A DNA stretch of 64,000 bases from Straminergon stramineum (taxonomy: Eukaryota; Streptophyta; Bryopsida; Hypnales; Calliergonaceae): NCBI GenBank assembly GCA_963920665.1, contig OY987266.1:17675001-17739000 (forward strand), written 5' to 3'. The notes beneath the pieces were generated by a model that was given only the letters and a program-made list of their open reading frames with translations, was not told the origin of the DNA and made no database searches. Shown one piece after another: positions 25,945 to 37,508 of this stretch. The position numbers and the translations under genes are program-made. The first letter of the stretch is position 1. Every line of letters starts with the position of its first letter.

Positions 25945-28342
25945 CGTTTAACTTGATTGCATTGCATGACCTAAAAACCTAATCCCTCCACAAATTGGTA
26001 GTACTAGTGAAGGAGGTGAAAAGAGAAATCGCTACATATTTGAAAGGCCGATGCCGGAAGTCTAACATGTGTGGATGAATACAAAATTTGCATTAAAGGA
26101 AAATGTTACAATCACTAGAGTGTACAGCAGTTATGCATAGTTAATGGCAGTACACTAAGCAATGACGGTTGAGGAAACAAAGACATTAATTGACGAGCGC
26201 GAACATCCAAAAATGGAATGAATTTTATGATCATTTGGACAGTCAAGTTCAAGGCCATGACAAGAAGGTTAGATTTGATGGTATTCATGTGATCTCTTTA
26301 ATATAATCAGATGTATAGTCTGGACTTCAATTTAATGAAATAAGGAATTGGCAACCAACAGTAGAAAATATTGTATTTAAATTCAGCAGATGTCTGAGAA
26401 TTGGTAAGCTCATTTTTTTTACATTTATTATTTCTTGATACGACGTAAGTATAGTGTTTGCATTCTTACTCTAGAGGTTATTGTAGTAAAATCAAAGAAT
26501 TTCGTAGACTCAAGAAAGAAATTAGGATTCCCTAAATTCTACCTGGAATGAGGCATGGAGGGTACAAATTTATCTGACTCCCATCCCCCATTTGATGATA
26601 GAATTATGCATTTTTCTGCCATTTTCGTTTTCGACATGGCCGTCTCCTAAATGTCATATGTGGATGTCGTCTATCATTTTGGTGGTGGAGTTTTATTCAC
26701 TCCCTAAATTTGTATGATTAATTAATACTGTCTTTTACTTCGAATAATTTCCATAGAGTATCCATGGGAAGAGTTCAAGTTGGTGATCACCATACCTCAG
26801 AAATGCAAGGATATAGGCTTTTATAAAAACGAGGATAAAAAACGGGTCTAAGTATATTGCAATATTAGGAGAGTACTCAAGGTCAAGTATAACAAACCTA
26901 GAATTTTAGATGATTTATCAAGTTCCAACGGCCGAAGAAAACTGCCTCAAAATTTTCAAATGTAATTTATTTACTTATTTGAGAATCCCATCTCCTAAAG
27001 GAAAATTACGAAAGATGCCTTTAGCAAATTATGCCCCAATGGGTAAACTAATAATGAAGTCACTATACATGTTAGAATAAGTTCCTGGGGAAAATTTCCA
27101 TACTATCTAACGACCCGAAAAAAGGCTTTTAAATTATTAATTCTCCTAAAAACTCTTTGGATTGACTCTAAAAAGTTTAGGAATATCCTTTCATGAGTTC
27201 AGAACAATTCGTTCATTGATCATCCTTACTTAAAAATCATCGATATGGACCAGCTAGCTCATGCCAAAATACTGATGCCCTGGACAAATTGGTTCCATTC
27301 ACCAAGTGAGAGTGTACCCATTGAACTCCTAAACGAGGAAGTGGAAGATCTAAGACCGACGGATGACAAATAATCCTTTAATGTTAGACAGATCTCTGAC
27401 TATTCATGCTCGGTTCAGGGTGAGAAACGGTCGATCTGCCATAGGTTAATGACAATGAATATTTAAGTAGTTGTTGTCCTACAGTACAAAAAGGGATGTC
27501 AAAGTAGATATTGTCACATAGTCCCAGAAGGGAGGATTTAAACAATTACCAGACTCTCAATTAATGGTTAAGGAGATAAGTATAAGGGTGATCCTGGCAT
27601 ATTCAAGACTTCCGTTAGAATGACAAATTCAAGGGACTGATATTAAAAATAAATATTTTGATCAATACTAACATCACAATATTTAAATCATTATAAGTAC
27701 ACAAGATCATATTCCTAAGTTCTTGAGGCTGTGATATACCTGATTATCAATGAACTATGAATTTCCTTGAGAGAAAATCAAAATATTGATATTTTATATT
27801 TCTAGGGGATGGCAAATCCAAAGGCCTGACAACGTTGTTAGACCAGAATAATAATTTAGCAGTGTCCCGGAATATCAAATCTACCAGAGAGAGCATAACT
27901 AAATTTCACTAACTCATTCTGCCGTTCGAAAGGCACATCAACAGGAGCCACAACCCATCAGTCCATAGACGAGAACCAAACGAGATTAGTTCATCCGGGA
28001 TATTTTCAATTTCTGTGTTCATAGATTAGGGCATCACCCGAAGACTTCATCTAAGCATCCAGTTCAGCAGGCACATGGACTTTATTAATAACTAAAAATT
28101 AATTAATTCAAGAACGGAATGAGCATCCCAGGTGCGTCCCACATGCCAGTTGAATGTTGGAGCAGTGAACCAGTGCCCCACCCTCGAGCTTCGGTAGTGA
28201 GCTGTTTCCTTTTGAATACCGATTTCAATGTGAGAGCTGAATGAACTTCAAGCGGTGTCTGTCTCTCATCGTGTAATTTATGCTTTACCAGTTCCTTAAT
28301 CTATTAGTAAGACCAATCATAACACTTGCAACGTCAAAAATT
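25945..28342. other. Spacer between the divergent genes, with decayed coding-like blocks
   Basis: No intact gene is seen. Plus-strand stretches at about 26755-26990 and 27060-27380 read as protein-like in short runs (for example WEEFKLVITIPQKC and HAKILMPWTNWFHSP), interrupted by stops and frame changes; I do not recognise the family. The transposase promoter should lie just above 25944, and the promoter of the rightward gene just before 28343. Confidence 0.4.
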
Positions 28343-31300
28343 ATGGAGCGCAACTTACGGTCAAGGCACGTATTGGGAGGGGAAGCGGCAGTGGAGCTTC
28401 CGAGTCAAGCGCCGACAAATCAAAATCCTCAGGTAGTCAATCACCTCGCACCGTTTGCTATACTATGATGGCTCCTAGAATACACATTCTAGGGGGCTGC
28501 AGTCAAGACTCACGCGAAATGCGGCCCTTCAAATTGTAATGAGAGCAGGTGGTACAACACCACTCTCGAACAGGGCCACAACGTCATATTTCAACAGATG
28601 GGATAATGTTTTCCAGAGATTGGCTCTGTTACTGAAACTCGAACTGTTCTCGGCTAAGGCCGCGAAGGACTCTTCAAGTTGCGCCACAGTCTCTTCTACT
28701 AGCAAAAATCCTCAAACCCAAAACCTTCGGTGCTTTTGGAAGAGCATCCATCCAACTCGGGGCAGAGAGGAGTCACTGTGAGACAACCATCTTTCGATTT
28801 TTTCATGTTATTCGTCTTCTGGTGTCCGAGGCTGTTGATCCAGGCACAATAGCTGTCACCACGCACAGCCCATCTCGGGGCCAAGAGGGACTCTGATTGG
28901 GTCACTAGCTTACGATATGGTCTTCTCGTTTGTTTTTTCTTGAGCCGGATGATAATCCAGGCATAAGAGTCGATATCAAGGAGACTCTGTCATGGCACCG
29001 AGAGGGTCCCCAGCGGGGGACCAGCTTACGATTTGATCTTATCATTTTTGTTTTTCTTAATCAGGCCCTTGATCCAGGCGTAAGAGCCGAATGAAAGGAG
29101 ACTCTGTCTCGGCACCGAGAGGGACCCGAGTTGGGGCTCTAGCTTACGATTTGATCGTGTCTTTTTTCTTCTCCTTGATCACGCAGCTGGTCCAGGCGTA
29201 AGAGCCGGAAGCATCCCTAGGCCGTCTCGGCACCAAGAGGGACCCCAGTTTGGGCTCCAGCTTAGGATTTGATCGTGTCTTTTTTCTTCTCCTTGATCAT
29301 GCAGCTAGTCCAGGCATAAGAGCCGTAAGCATCCCCAGGTTGTCTCGGCACCAAGAGGGACCCCAGTTGGGGAACCAGCTTACGATTTGATCGGGTTGTG
29401 TTTTGTTTATTTGAGCAGGCAGCTGCTCCACGCGCAAGAGTTGTGAACATGCCCAGGTTGTCTCGACACCGAGAGGGACCTCAGTTGGGGAACCATCTTA
29501 GGATTTGATCGTGTCTTTTTTCTTCTCCTTGATCACGCAGCAGGTCCAGGCGTAAGAGCCGGAAGCATCCCCAGATCGTCTCGGCACCGAGAGGGACTCC
29601 AACTAGGGAACCAGCTTACGATTTGATCGTGTTGTGTTTTTTTTATTTGAGCAGGAAGCTGGTCCAGGCGTAAGAGCCGTAAGCATGGCCAGGCTGTCTC
29701 GGCACCGAGAGGGACCCCAGTTGGGGCTCCAGCTTAGGATTTGATCGTGTCTTTTTTCTTCTCTTTGATCACGCAGCTGGTCCAAGCGTAAGAGCCGGAA
29801 GCATCCCCAGGCTATCTCGGCACCGAGAGGGACCCCATTTGGGGCTCTAGCTTAGGATTTGATCGTGTCTTTTTTCTTCTCCTTGATCACGCAATTGGTC
29901 CAGGCATAAGAGCCGTAAGCATCCCCAGGCCGTCTCGGCACCGAGAGGGACCCCAGTTGGGGCTCCAGCTTAGGATTTGATCGTGTCTTTTTTCTTCTCC
30001 TTGATCACGCAGCAGGTCCAGGCATAAGAGTCGGAAGCATCCCCAGGCTGTCTCGGCACCGAGAGGGACCCCAACTAGGGAACCAGCTTACGATTTGATC
30101 GTGTTGTGTTTTTTTTATTTGAGCAGGAAGCTGCTCCATGTGTAAGAGTTGTGAATACGCCCAGGCTGTCTCGGCACCGAGAGGGACCCCAGTTGGGGCT
30201 CCAGCTTACGATTGAATCGTTTTGTGTTTCTTTTATTTGAGCAGGCAGCTGGTCTAGGCGTAAGAGCCGTAAGCATGGCCAGGCTGTCTCGGCCTCGAGA
30301 GGGACCCTAGCTGGGGAACAAGCTTACAATTTGATCGTGTCGTTTTTTTTATTTGAGCAAGCACTTGATCCACGCATAAGAGCTGTGAACACGCCCAGGC
30401 TTTCTCGGCACCGAGAGGGACTCTATTGGGAGAACCAGCTTACGATTTGATATCGTTATCTTTCTTTCTTTACATAACGATGCTAATCCAGGCGTAAGAG
30501 TAAGGACCCCAAAGATTATCTCTCGGGGCCGAGACGGTTCCTCCTGGGAAGACCAGCTTACGATTTGTTCTCATTGCTTTTCTTTCTCATGAGCAGGCTG
30601 CTGATCCCTGCCTAAGAGCCCTGACCACGTACAGCCCGTCTCGGGGCCGAGAGGGACTCGGATAGGGTCACCAGCTTAGGATATATTTTCCTCGTTTTTC
30701 CTTTTGGTGAGCAGGATGCTCGTCCTGCCGTAAATGCTCGAACCACACACAGCCCGTCTCGTGGCTGAAAGGGTCCCCTCCGGGGCACCAGCTCAAGACA
30801 TAATCTCTGCTTTATTGTTTTACGTAGCCCAGGCTGTTTGTTCATTACATATATTTCTTCGAGGCTTTTTTCTATTGTATCTTTTTCAACTTCATGGATT
30901 TTTCTTTATTCCATCTCATCATTGGTTCCGCGTGCAGTTTCTTTCGTAATTTGAGCGTGTTTAAAGTTTCTGATTGGGAAACATTTAAGCTTGTGAAATT
31001 AATATGGGGGGTACTTTCTCTAGGTCCACAGTATCTTAGGATAGGAAAAGAACTCTGGAGTTAGGATAACTGTTGTATTCCTCTATTATATGTGTCTCGA
31101 AGAATCTTTAGATATAGTCTTGAAGCTAAGATCTTAATCCCATTTGTCTTTCTCCAAGTCCCGGGAGAGGGCCTTATGTATAAATGTTTATGAACATTCT
31201 ATTCTACATTTAGGATAATCGTAAGTTAATCTCCAACTATGTTGACCTAATATGTGAGATATACGATTTGCCAGGTTATCCAAGAGATGGCGGCGGCTGA

Positions 31301-34300
31301 TGATGTGATTCCAAGTCCGTCTGTAGAGGCTACTGGGCCACCAGATGCAATTAATCTCCCCATCGAGATTGATAGGGTAAGCCTGGATGCTTTTCAGAAA
31401 GAGCTTGACTTTGCTCTTAATAAGATTTACAGAGATCGGAAGATTGCACTAGGTTCCTCAAGTTGCACCTCTGTTGGAGAAAACGAACCTGGAGCCTCTA
31501 GTTTAGTGGGGTCCTGTGAATTTTGTACTTGTGGCCATGAAGACGTAGAGGTTACATCTAGACTGGAAGATGATGATGACATTCTTATACTATGTTGTGG
31601 CCAATACAGGGCGATCACTGTAGCCTGCAATCAAGGAATTCATTGACCTTCTTCATAATGATAATTGTTTTATTTTCTTCCAGTATTTTGGGTTTTGTCC
31701 TTATTCCTTACGCATTACATATTCATGGGGCCACTCTATTTTTTATCCAATGTATTGCAAGTCAATGTCCTTAATTAAAATATTAAATGCCTGATTTCCA
31801 TCTTGTAGATTGTCGATGATATGGAGCCTTTGGCCACTTTGGAAAAGTCCTTTGGGTCCACAATGGTTGATGTCTCCCCCCAACCACCGATAGATTCTTT
31901 TGGAGATGATTTGGAAGAAGAACCTCATTCCGGGGAAGAAAAGGATTTATTGGAGGATGACATTAGGAGGACACACAAGATGGACACCGTCTCTATCATC
32001 TCCAGTTTGAGATTAACGACATCAGATCTTTCGAGGATGCGGATTCCGCTCTGTCGGTTGGTTCCAATGCCGATGGTTCGTCCAACCCTCTCTTGTGACT
32101 TGATATTATTGGAGCAACAATTTGTCCATGGCTACGAGGAGGGAGCCCGTGTCTTTTATGTCTCTATTTCAGATGAGCAAGGACAAACTGGTGTTTTCAC
32201 TGCTGAAGAGAGGGAGAAATGGGGCCCGTTGTGGAACTCGGTGAATGATGACTTCAACATGCATCTGAGGTCACAAGCAACATTAAAGCATTTAGTGGAT
32301 TACAAGTTTTTCGTCTGTGATGGGAACCACCGCCGTATTGCGTGGATGAACCATATCGAGAGACTCCACAAGACGGAGAGAGAATGGCATATCTTAGTAG
32401 ACTCCATCATCTTAGACACGAGGAATCGTATTGGCTTAGCGATGCAGGCCATGCATGACATTAATAAGTAGGATCTTCTAACCTTTTTCTACAACTTCTA
32501 GTTTGTGATGAATGCATGTTAAGTTTGAACATTAAATTTATGGGAAGTAATTTTATATCTAACTTGGTGAATTTATTCTTGTACAGAAACACTGAGAACT
32601 CCCATGTCAAGAACAATTTAGTTCATACACTTTACCATGTCCAAAAGTACGGACTTATGGAACTAGAGAAGTTCAATGAGCTTCTAAGTCCTGAAGAGGT
32701 GAAGACTTGCCAACAAAGTGCACGAAAGACTTGGTATTCTATGCCCCTAGAGGTTTTTACCTCATTCATTTTCAAGGTATGATTGCCCTCATATTATGTT
32801 ATTGTTTTTTTTCCTATACATAATTTGTTCAATCTATTTGAATTACGTTCTTACAGCCTATTCCCTACCACTTGTTTTTGGTTGACTTCAGCACGAGATT
32901 GCAGCGTCAGCTGATACTGCAGTTCGAAGATACACTGAAGATACTCTGGTATTTGATTTCACTAAGGAGGGAGTAGCAGTGGCTATGCAAGCTTCCATCA
33001 AGGACTCCACTGAGAAGTTATACAAGAAGTTGTCGAAGATTGTTTCGGTGGCCAATCCCGGATTTGGGCGAGAGTGGCTGGAGGAGGTATTATCCTATTT
33101 CCATATAATTTGTGAGGGTGTTTGTTTTCATTGTTCCAATGTTCCTATTCTAATGTGTCTTATCTTTTACAGATTGAAAGGCATTGGAGCTTATTTCTCG
33201 TTCCAGAGTTAACCCTAGAGAAGCTACAATTGATTGCTACTACCAATGTGAGTCCAAATCACAAGGTGAAATGGCTAAAGTGGATTAACGCCTCAGCTCC
33301 ATCCCGAGAGGCTCGTAGATTTCCACCCCGCCCAGTCAATGAAGAGAAATTGATCCTTTTTCTCTCTAGAGCCAGTTGGTATGCTGGGGTAAGGATTTCT
33401 ACGTTCATTTGTTGATTCATTTGGTCATTCTCTATTCTAATCACTTTGTAGTCACAAGTTTTTACTTTTACAATTATTTAATTCATTTTTTTTTAATTCA
33501 TTTTTGGCCAGATGGAGGATGTAGCTATGGAAATGTTTGATTCTATTATCCGTTCCGACAATATCCCTATCAACTTCTCTGTCTCGACTGAACCCGAGAC
33601 ACTCATCGAATATTTGGAGGGTTGGAGAATGAGGCTCTGGGATCATGCTTACACTGGGGTTTTCAAGGGAAATGACGTCTTTAAGAAGTCGGACTCTTTC
33701 AAGGACTACAAAGGATCCATTCTTGCGGTAAAACGCTTGATATACAAGTTCGTTTCTATTTTTTTTTGGTCAATTTAATTGTTTGTCCTAGACATTATTT
33801 TTGTGTGACCTATTATGGTTTCGGTTCTATGGAAACTTCATATAGAATGTAATCTTTTTTTTTAATATACTGTTTTCGGAATTCTTATTTATGTATTTTA
33901 CTTCCCGAAAGTAAATTGGGATGGGACTTTTGTGAAGACCTATCACCGACATGTCACTACTTGACAGGTCCTTCATGGAAGAGGATTGTTTCTCTGTAGT
34001 ATGGTTTTAGAATATTGGGTTGCTACTTCTAGATCCTCCAGCTATTCCATAGAGAAAGTGATCTCTATAGTTTGAGTTTTACATCTTCTAATTCTGATTT
34101 ATATTCATAGGTTAGTTCAGATGCATTCTAATACCTATGGTTTTGGTCTAATTTGTTGAACTCGTATGTTCATGTTGTCATTCTATATGTTTACGAATAC
34201 CTCAAGAACTTTATAGCATTCCTATTTTTATTCTTATGGTTCTCTATTACCTCCTTTTTGTTGTGTTCAGGTATTTCAAGTTCGAATTATATTCCAAGAA

Positions 34301-36454
34301 AGCTATTCAGAAATCCGATTTACCACCATTTCTCACTACATGGTTAGACCGCTCCTCCCCAGATTGCATGTTCTCTCCGTGGCAGCTGAAGAACTGGACA
34401 ACTCCCCATCTCCAAGCTTGTCCTTGGTACCTCGAATGCAACCAAGGATTCATTCCACCTGATGAAATGCTTCTCTTTGAGACATTGAAGGATACTGCCG
34501 TCGTTGAGCCGGAATTCAATGAGTTTGCAGGATTGGATGATGATGCTAGAGCTAAAGCGATCAAGCGCCGGGAAATATCTGATAAGAAAAAGGTGGAGAG
34601 ATGGGAGGAGGCCAAGAAGAAGACTGAAGAGAACAAAAAGAAGAGGCTTGCTCCTAAGGCTGAAAAAGACCAAGAGAAGGCCAGAAAGAAGGGCACCAAG
34701 AGGAAGGCAGAGACACCGTTGCAAGAACCGGCAACAAGTGCAGGGGAGATGAAAGACACTTCATCCGGGTTTTCCCTAACTCAAGAGCGCCTGTTGCATG
34801 GGCTGAGTCCAAGAGTTCAGAACATGGAACCGGTTCCCGACATTGACGAATGCATTTTAAATTTATCTCTTGGGAATCTTCATGGTTCCGGAAAGGACTC
34901 CTCGCGCTCATCATACAACGATGTTCTTGCTTTTTTGGCCATGGTAAACCCATCATTGGACATTGCTAGTCGTTGAATTCTCAATTTCGTCTAGAATAGT
35001 ACAAGTGAGTAAGATTAACTTTAATTTAGTTCATTTCAAAACCCTTCGTTTCTCATACCTCTTATGTTACTATTCCATCTCTTCTAACTTCAACTTTTTA
35101 TTCCAGCATTCTAGCGACAAGGACCGATACTTTAACGGTGCTCGGAGTACTCAATCAGCAGTGGACTTGATTATTGTTGATGTCCCTGAGGGACTTCATG
35201 TTCCTACCATTTCTTCTCCCCCGAACCCTATTCCCCAATGGAATGAATTTAGTGAGGATTATTTGATGCCCGTTTTTGACTTTGCTCTTGAGTATCTTCA
35301 TGACCAAGGTGGTATTCTTATCATGTACCCTGCCAATCGGACCCACAAAAGCCACCTTCTTGGCTGCTGCAAAGAATACGGGTTCAAGATCGTCCAGACT
35401 TGGTTGGGAATGAATCGTTTACATCTTACATCGCCTGTGGATCCAAATATGACGGTAATTTTTTCTCTCTTCTTCCATATTTATCACAAATTTGCTTTTC
35501 AATCATGCTATGTTCTTACTCTAATTGTTTTGCAGACTATGAGGTTTACAATATCTCTTGTGCTGAAAGAGACTGCACCCCCATTTGCATTCCAAGTGGT
35601 TCCTTCTCATGGCGCGGTTGGTGTGAATGTCAGTAAAGACGACATTCTCCAAAACTTCTGTGGCAAAGATGATGTTGCCCTGAATAGCAACAAACCCTGG
35701 CGAGGTCCTCGTGAAAAGGCACGGCCTTTTATGCAGATGCTCATCAAGGCATGTTCTGCACCAGGCGATGTCATCATGGACTGCACTGCAGCTACTGGTT
35801 CATTTTTCATTTCTTATTGTTGGTCTCCACAACCCAAATTCTCATTAATTTAAATTTAATGTCGCATTCTAATCATTTTTGGGGGCTAATTCACAGGTTC
35901 CAACATTCACGCCTGTCGTGCTACTCAACGTCATATTCTAGCATTTGAGGAGGACAAAGCTATCTTTGATGCTCTCATTGCTCCGTTCATGCGCACTGCG
36001 ACTGTTACTCAGTTACAACCGCATCGGTCAGATGTTATTTCCCTCGATTTGGACGATGAGGAGGTAGCCCCCCAACGTGTCGTGAAGACCTCCCGATTCA
36101 GTAAGTAAGTTCCCCTTTAATCTCTTTGTATCGGAGTCTTTCTAACTTTCTTATCCTTTTCTGGTCTAATCTGTTGTATTCTTTTTTTGCAGGCAAGCTC
36201 CAGAAGTGAGGAACCGCAAACACGTGCCGTTTTTTGCATCACCACGTTTTTTTCCAAGCCCCCCCAAGCCATTTCAGCTTCCAGTCTATGCAGAGGCAAT
36301 TTCCAGGGATTTTGTAGCTTTTGATCCTAGGGCATCTTCTAGGGCCCATTCAATTGATCCTCGCGTTTTAGATTTTGTAGACGACTGTGCTATAGAGTTT
36401 GATTCGCAGACATCACATAGGGAGGGTAGTTCATCCTTATCTCACTCTAGCTAA
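28343..36454 (+). CDS. ParB-like domain fused to beta-class DNA N4/N6-methyltransferase domain
   Basis: The proposed exons are 28343-28432, 31275-31550, 31809-32467, 32587-32776, 32892-33086, 33173-33388, 33512-33747, 34271-34943, 35107-35454, 35536-35797, 35897-36104 and 36193-36454. All phases agree and give about 1204 residues with no internal stop. The first exon and the end of the second are the least certain (a donor at 31377 is also possible, and ATG 31287 could start translation). A ParB/sulfiredoxin-type domain lies near residues 195-320, with CDGNHRR near 293. A Lys/Glu-rich, probably nuclear and coiled segment lies near 690-760. The methyltransferase domain has the permuted order: VDLIIVDVPEG near 870 replaces DPPY, and PGDVIMDCTAATGS near 1040 replaces the SAM loop. 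The loss of PP and of the aromatic residue suggests weak or no catalysis. Its role is unknown; DNA or element-end binding is inferred. Confidence 0.76.
28474..28493. repeat. Perfect 8-bp inverted repeat
   Basis: CCTAGAAT and ATTCTAGG are separated by the four bases ACAC, just inside the predicted first intron of the ParB-methyltransferase gene. It may be a hairpin or a dimer-binding site; there is no second copy to support either. Confidence 0.5.
28795..30815. repeat. Palindrome-bearing tandem array, about 17 units of about 119 bp
   Basis: Seventeen centres of the motif TCTCGGcaCCGAGA or variants lie at regular steps of 115-120 bp (for example near 29109, 29224, 29343, 29699, 29816, 29935, 30053, 30171, 30405, 30524, 30643). 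Each unit also carries ACGATttgATCGT, CCCCAgtTGGGG and a GCGTAAGAGCC block, with a pyrimidine tract TTTTTTCTTCTCC in the central units. Outer units are more diverged. In units near 30524 and 30643 the two spacer bases change from CA to GG while both arms of the first dyad stay matched. The array lies in the predicted first intron of the ParB-methyltransferase gene, between the two element genes. There are no unique spacers, so it is not CRISPR-like. It may be a protein-binding platform. Confidence 0.9.
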
Positions 36455-37305
36455 GGTACTGATGTAGTACTCTAGTGTTTTTGGTGTATGATGGTGATGC
36501 AACATTTGGAGATTTCTGTGTTTCATTTCTATGCAATGTCATTGATTACCATTTGGATGTCATTATCTTTTAATTGGATTGTACCTAAACTACATTTTTC
36601 TAAGGGGATTAGTGTGATCCCAAGACTCCATGTTTGTGACAATCATCGTGTCGTTTTTTCACTCTCCCTTTTGAACTCCAAAATTCCTTGTCCTTTTCAT
36701 GATAATGTCACCAAACCATGAAGTGGTCGATGCCTAAACCCTAAACTAACCCCTTAAACACACCCTTGCATCATTGTGATAAAAAGGTAGGGGTTTCATT
36801 AGTTCATTGGTCATAAAAGATGAGTATGGCATGTGCTGCAAAAAAACCCACTGTGACTATGAAAACTATGGTGATCTTCCATATACATTATGATACGTCT
36901 TTTAGTAATTTTTTACCCTCCAAATACTTAGGATCTTCTAGGGCTTACCATTGAAAAATAACATTTGTATACACATTGACCCTAAAGCAATCTTGATTAT
37001 GAATAACTTTGTATTCTTCCAACTTGAGATCTTCTTTGTCTTCTACTCCTTTTCGAATATTATTCATTGTACATCTATACAATGCATTAGTCCTAGGCAT
37101 TTTTATGTATTCATTAAATCAAAGACATATGTTGTACACTTTTTATCTTTCATGAAAATCTTAGTTTTTTTCATGTATAAAGTGTGAATTTCTATCCTAT
37201 TATTATATTTGTAATTGTTAAGCCTCTCATGTGACTGATATGCTCACTTCATATCCATAATAGACCTTGTCACCTATTCACTTCACAGACGAAACCCTTT
37301 CCGCT
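36455..37305. other. 3' flank of the ParB-methyltransferase gene inside the transposon
   Basis: The first part is probable 3' UTR; the rest is AT-rich with no gene or repeat that I recognise before the subterminal repeats. Confidence 0.4.
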
Positions 37306-37408
37306 AGCACGGTTATAGGTCAACATCTGATACTTGAATTTGAACTCATGAAATTTTTGCCATAAATTGATTCCACGGTTTTAGGCACCCTAAATCCACG
37401 GTCATAGG
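37306..37408 (-). repeat. Right subterminal repeats, inverted CCTATAACCGTGGA
   Basis: The reverse-complement forms lie at 37306-37319, 37372-37385 and 37395-37408 (TCCACGGTTTTAGG, TCCACGGTCATAGG). They mirror the four copies near the left end and support a single element. Confidence 0.75.
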
Positions 37409-37437
37409 TTTAATTCATTTTCCCCAAAATCTTTAAT

Positions 37438-37499
37438 CCCCGCTCGCTTTTCCCCGCTCTACGCTCCACGCTCCACGCTCGCGTACCAGCATTCCCCGA
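37438..37499 (-). repeat. Right terminal inverted repeat
   Basis: This is the reverse complement of the left terminus with one extra short unit. It ends ACCAGCATTCCCCGA next to the right target duplication. Confidence 0.85.
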
Positions 37500-37508
37500 A
37501 TAAAGATC
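37500..37508. repeat. Right target-site duplication ATAAAGATC
   Basis: Identical to 21372-21380. Keeping one copy and removing the element restores a continuous importin-beta frame. Confidence 0.88.

Larger units (their letters stand above)
21381..37499. mobile_element. 16.1-kb MULE-type transposon carrying a ParB-methyltransferase gene
   Basis: The element is bounded by inverted termini (21381-21432 and 37438-37499), mirrored subterminal motifs and a 9-bp target duplication, and it splits an importin-beta pseudogene. It contains a minus-strand MULE-type transposase (22162-25944, dead), a divergent plus-strand ParB-like/DNA-methyltransferase gene (28343-36454, apparently intact) and an array of about 17 palindromic repeats between them (about 28795-30815). 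The two genes are head to head, with a 2.4-kb spacer before the first exon of the second. The size is large for a plant MULE, and the cargo is not a typical Pack-MULE fragment because it is a whole spliced gene. Confidence 0.9.

Noticed and set aside
28795..30815. CRISPR-like array
   Set aside because: The whole unit repeats with no unique spacers, there are no cas genes, and the host is eukaryotic.
34307..34759. Long minus-strand frames opposite the Lys-rich exon
   Set aside because: They are shadows of a Lys/Glu-rich coding exon (34271-34943) and have no family similarity.
28343..36454. Bacterial or phage contamination carrying the ParB/methyltransferase gene
   Set aside because: The frame is split by many in-phase GT-AG introns and lies within a plant transposon with plant gene neighbours.
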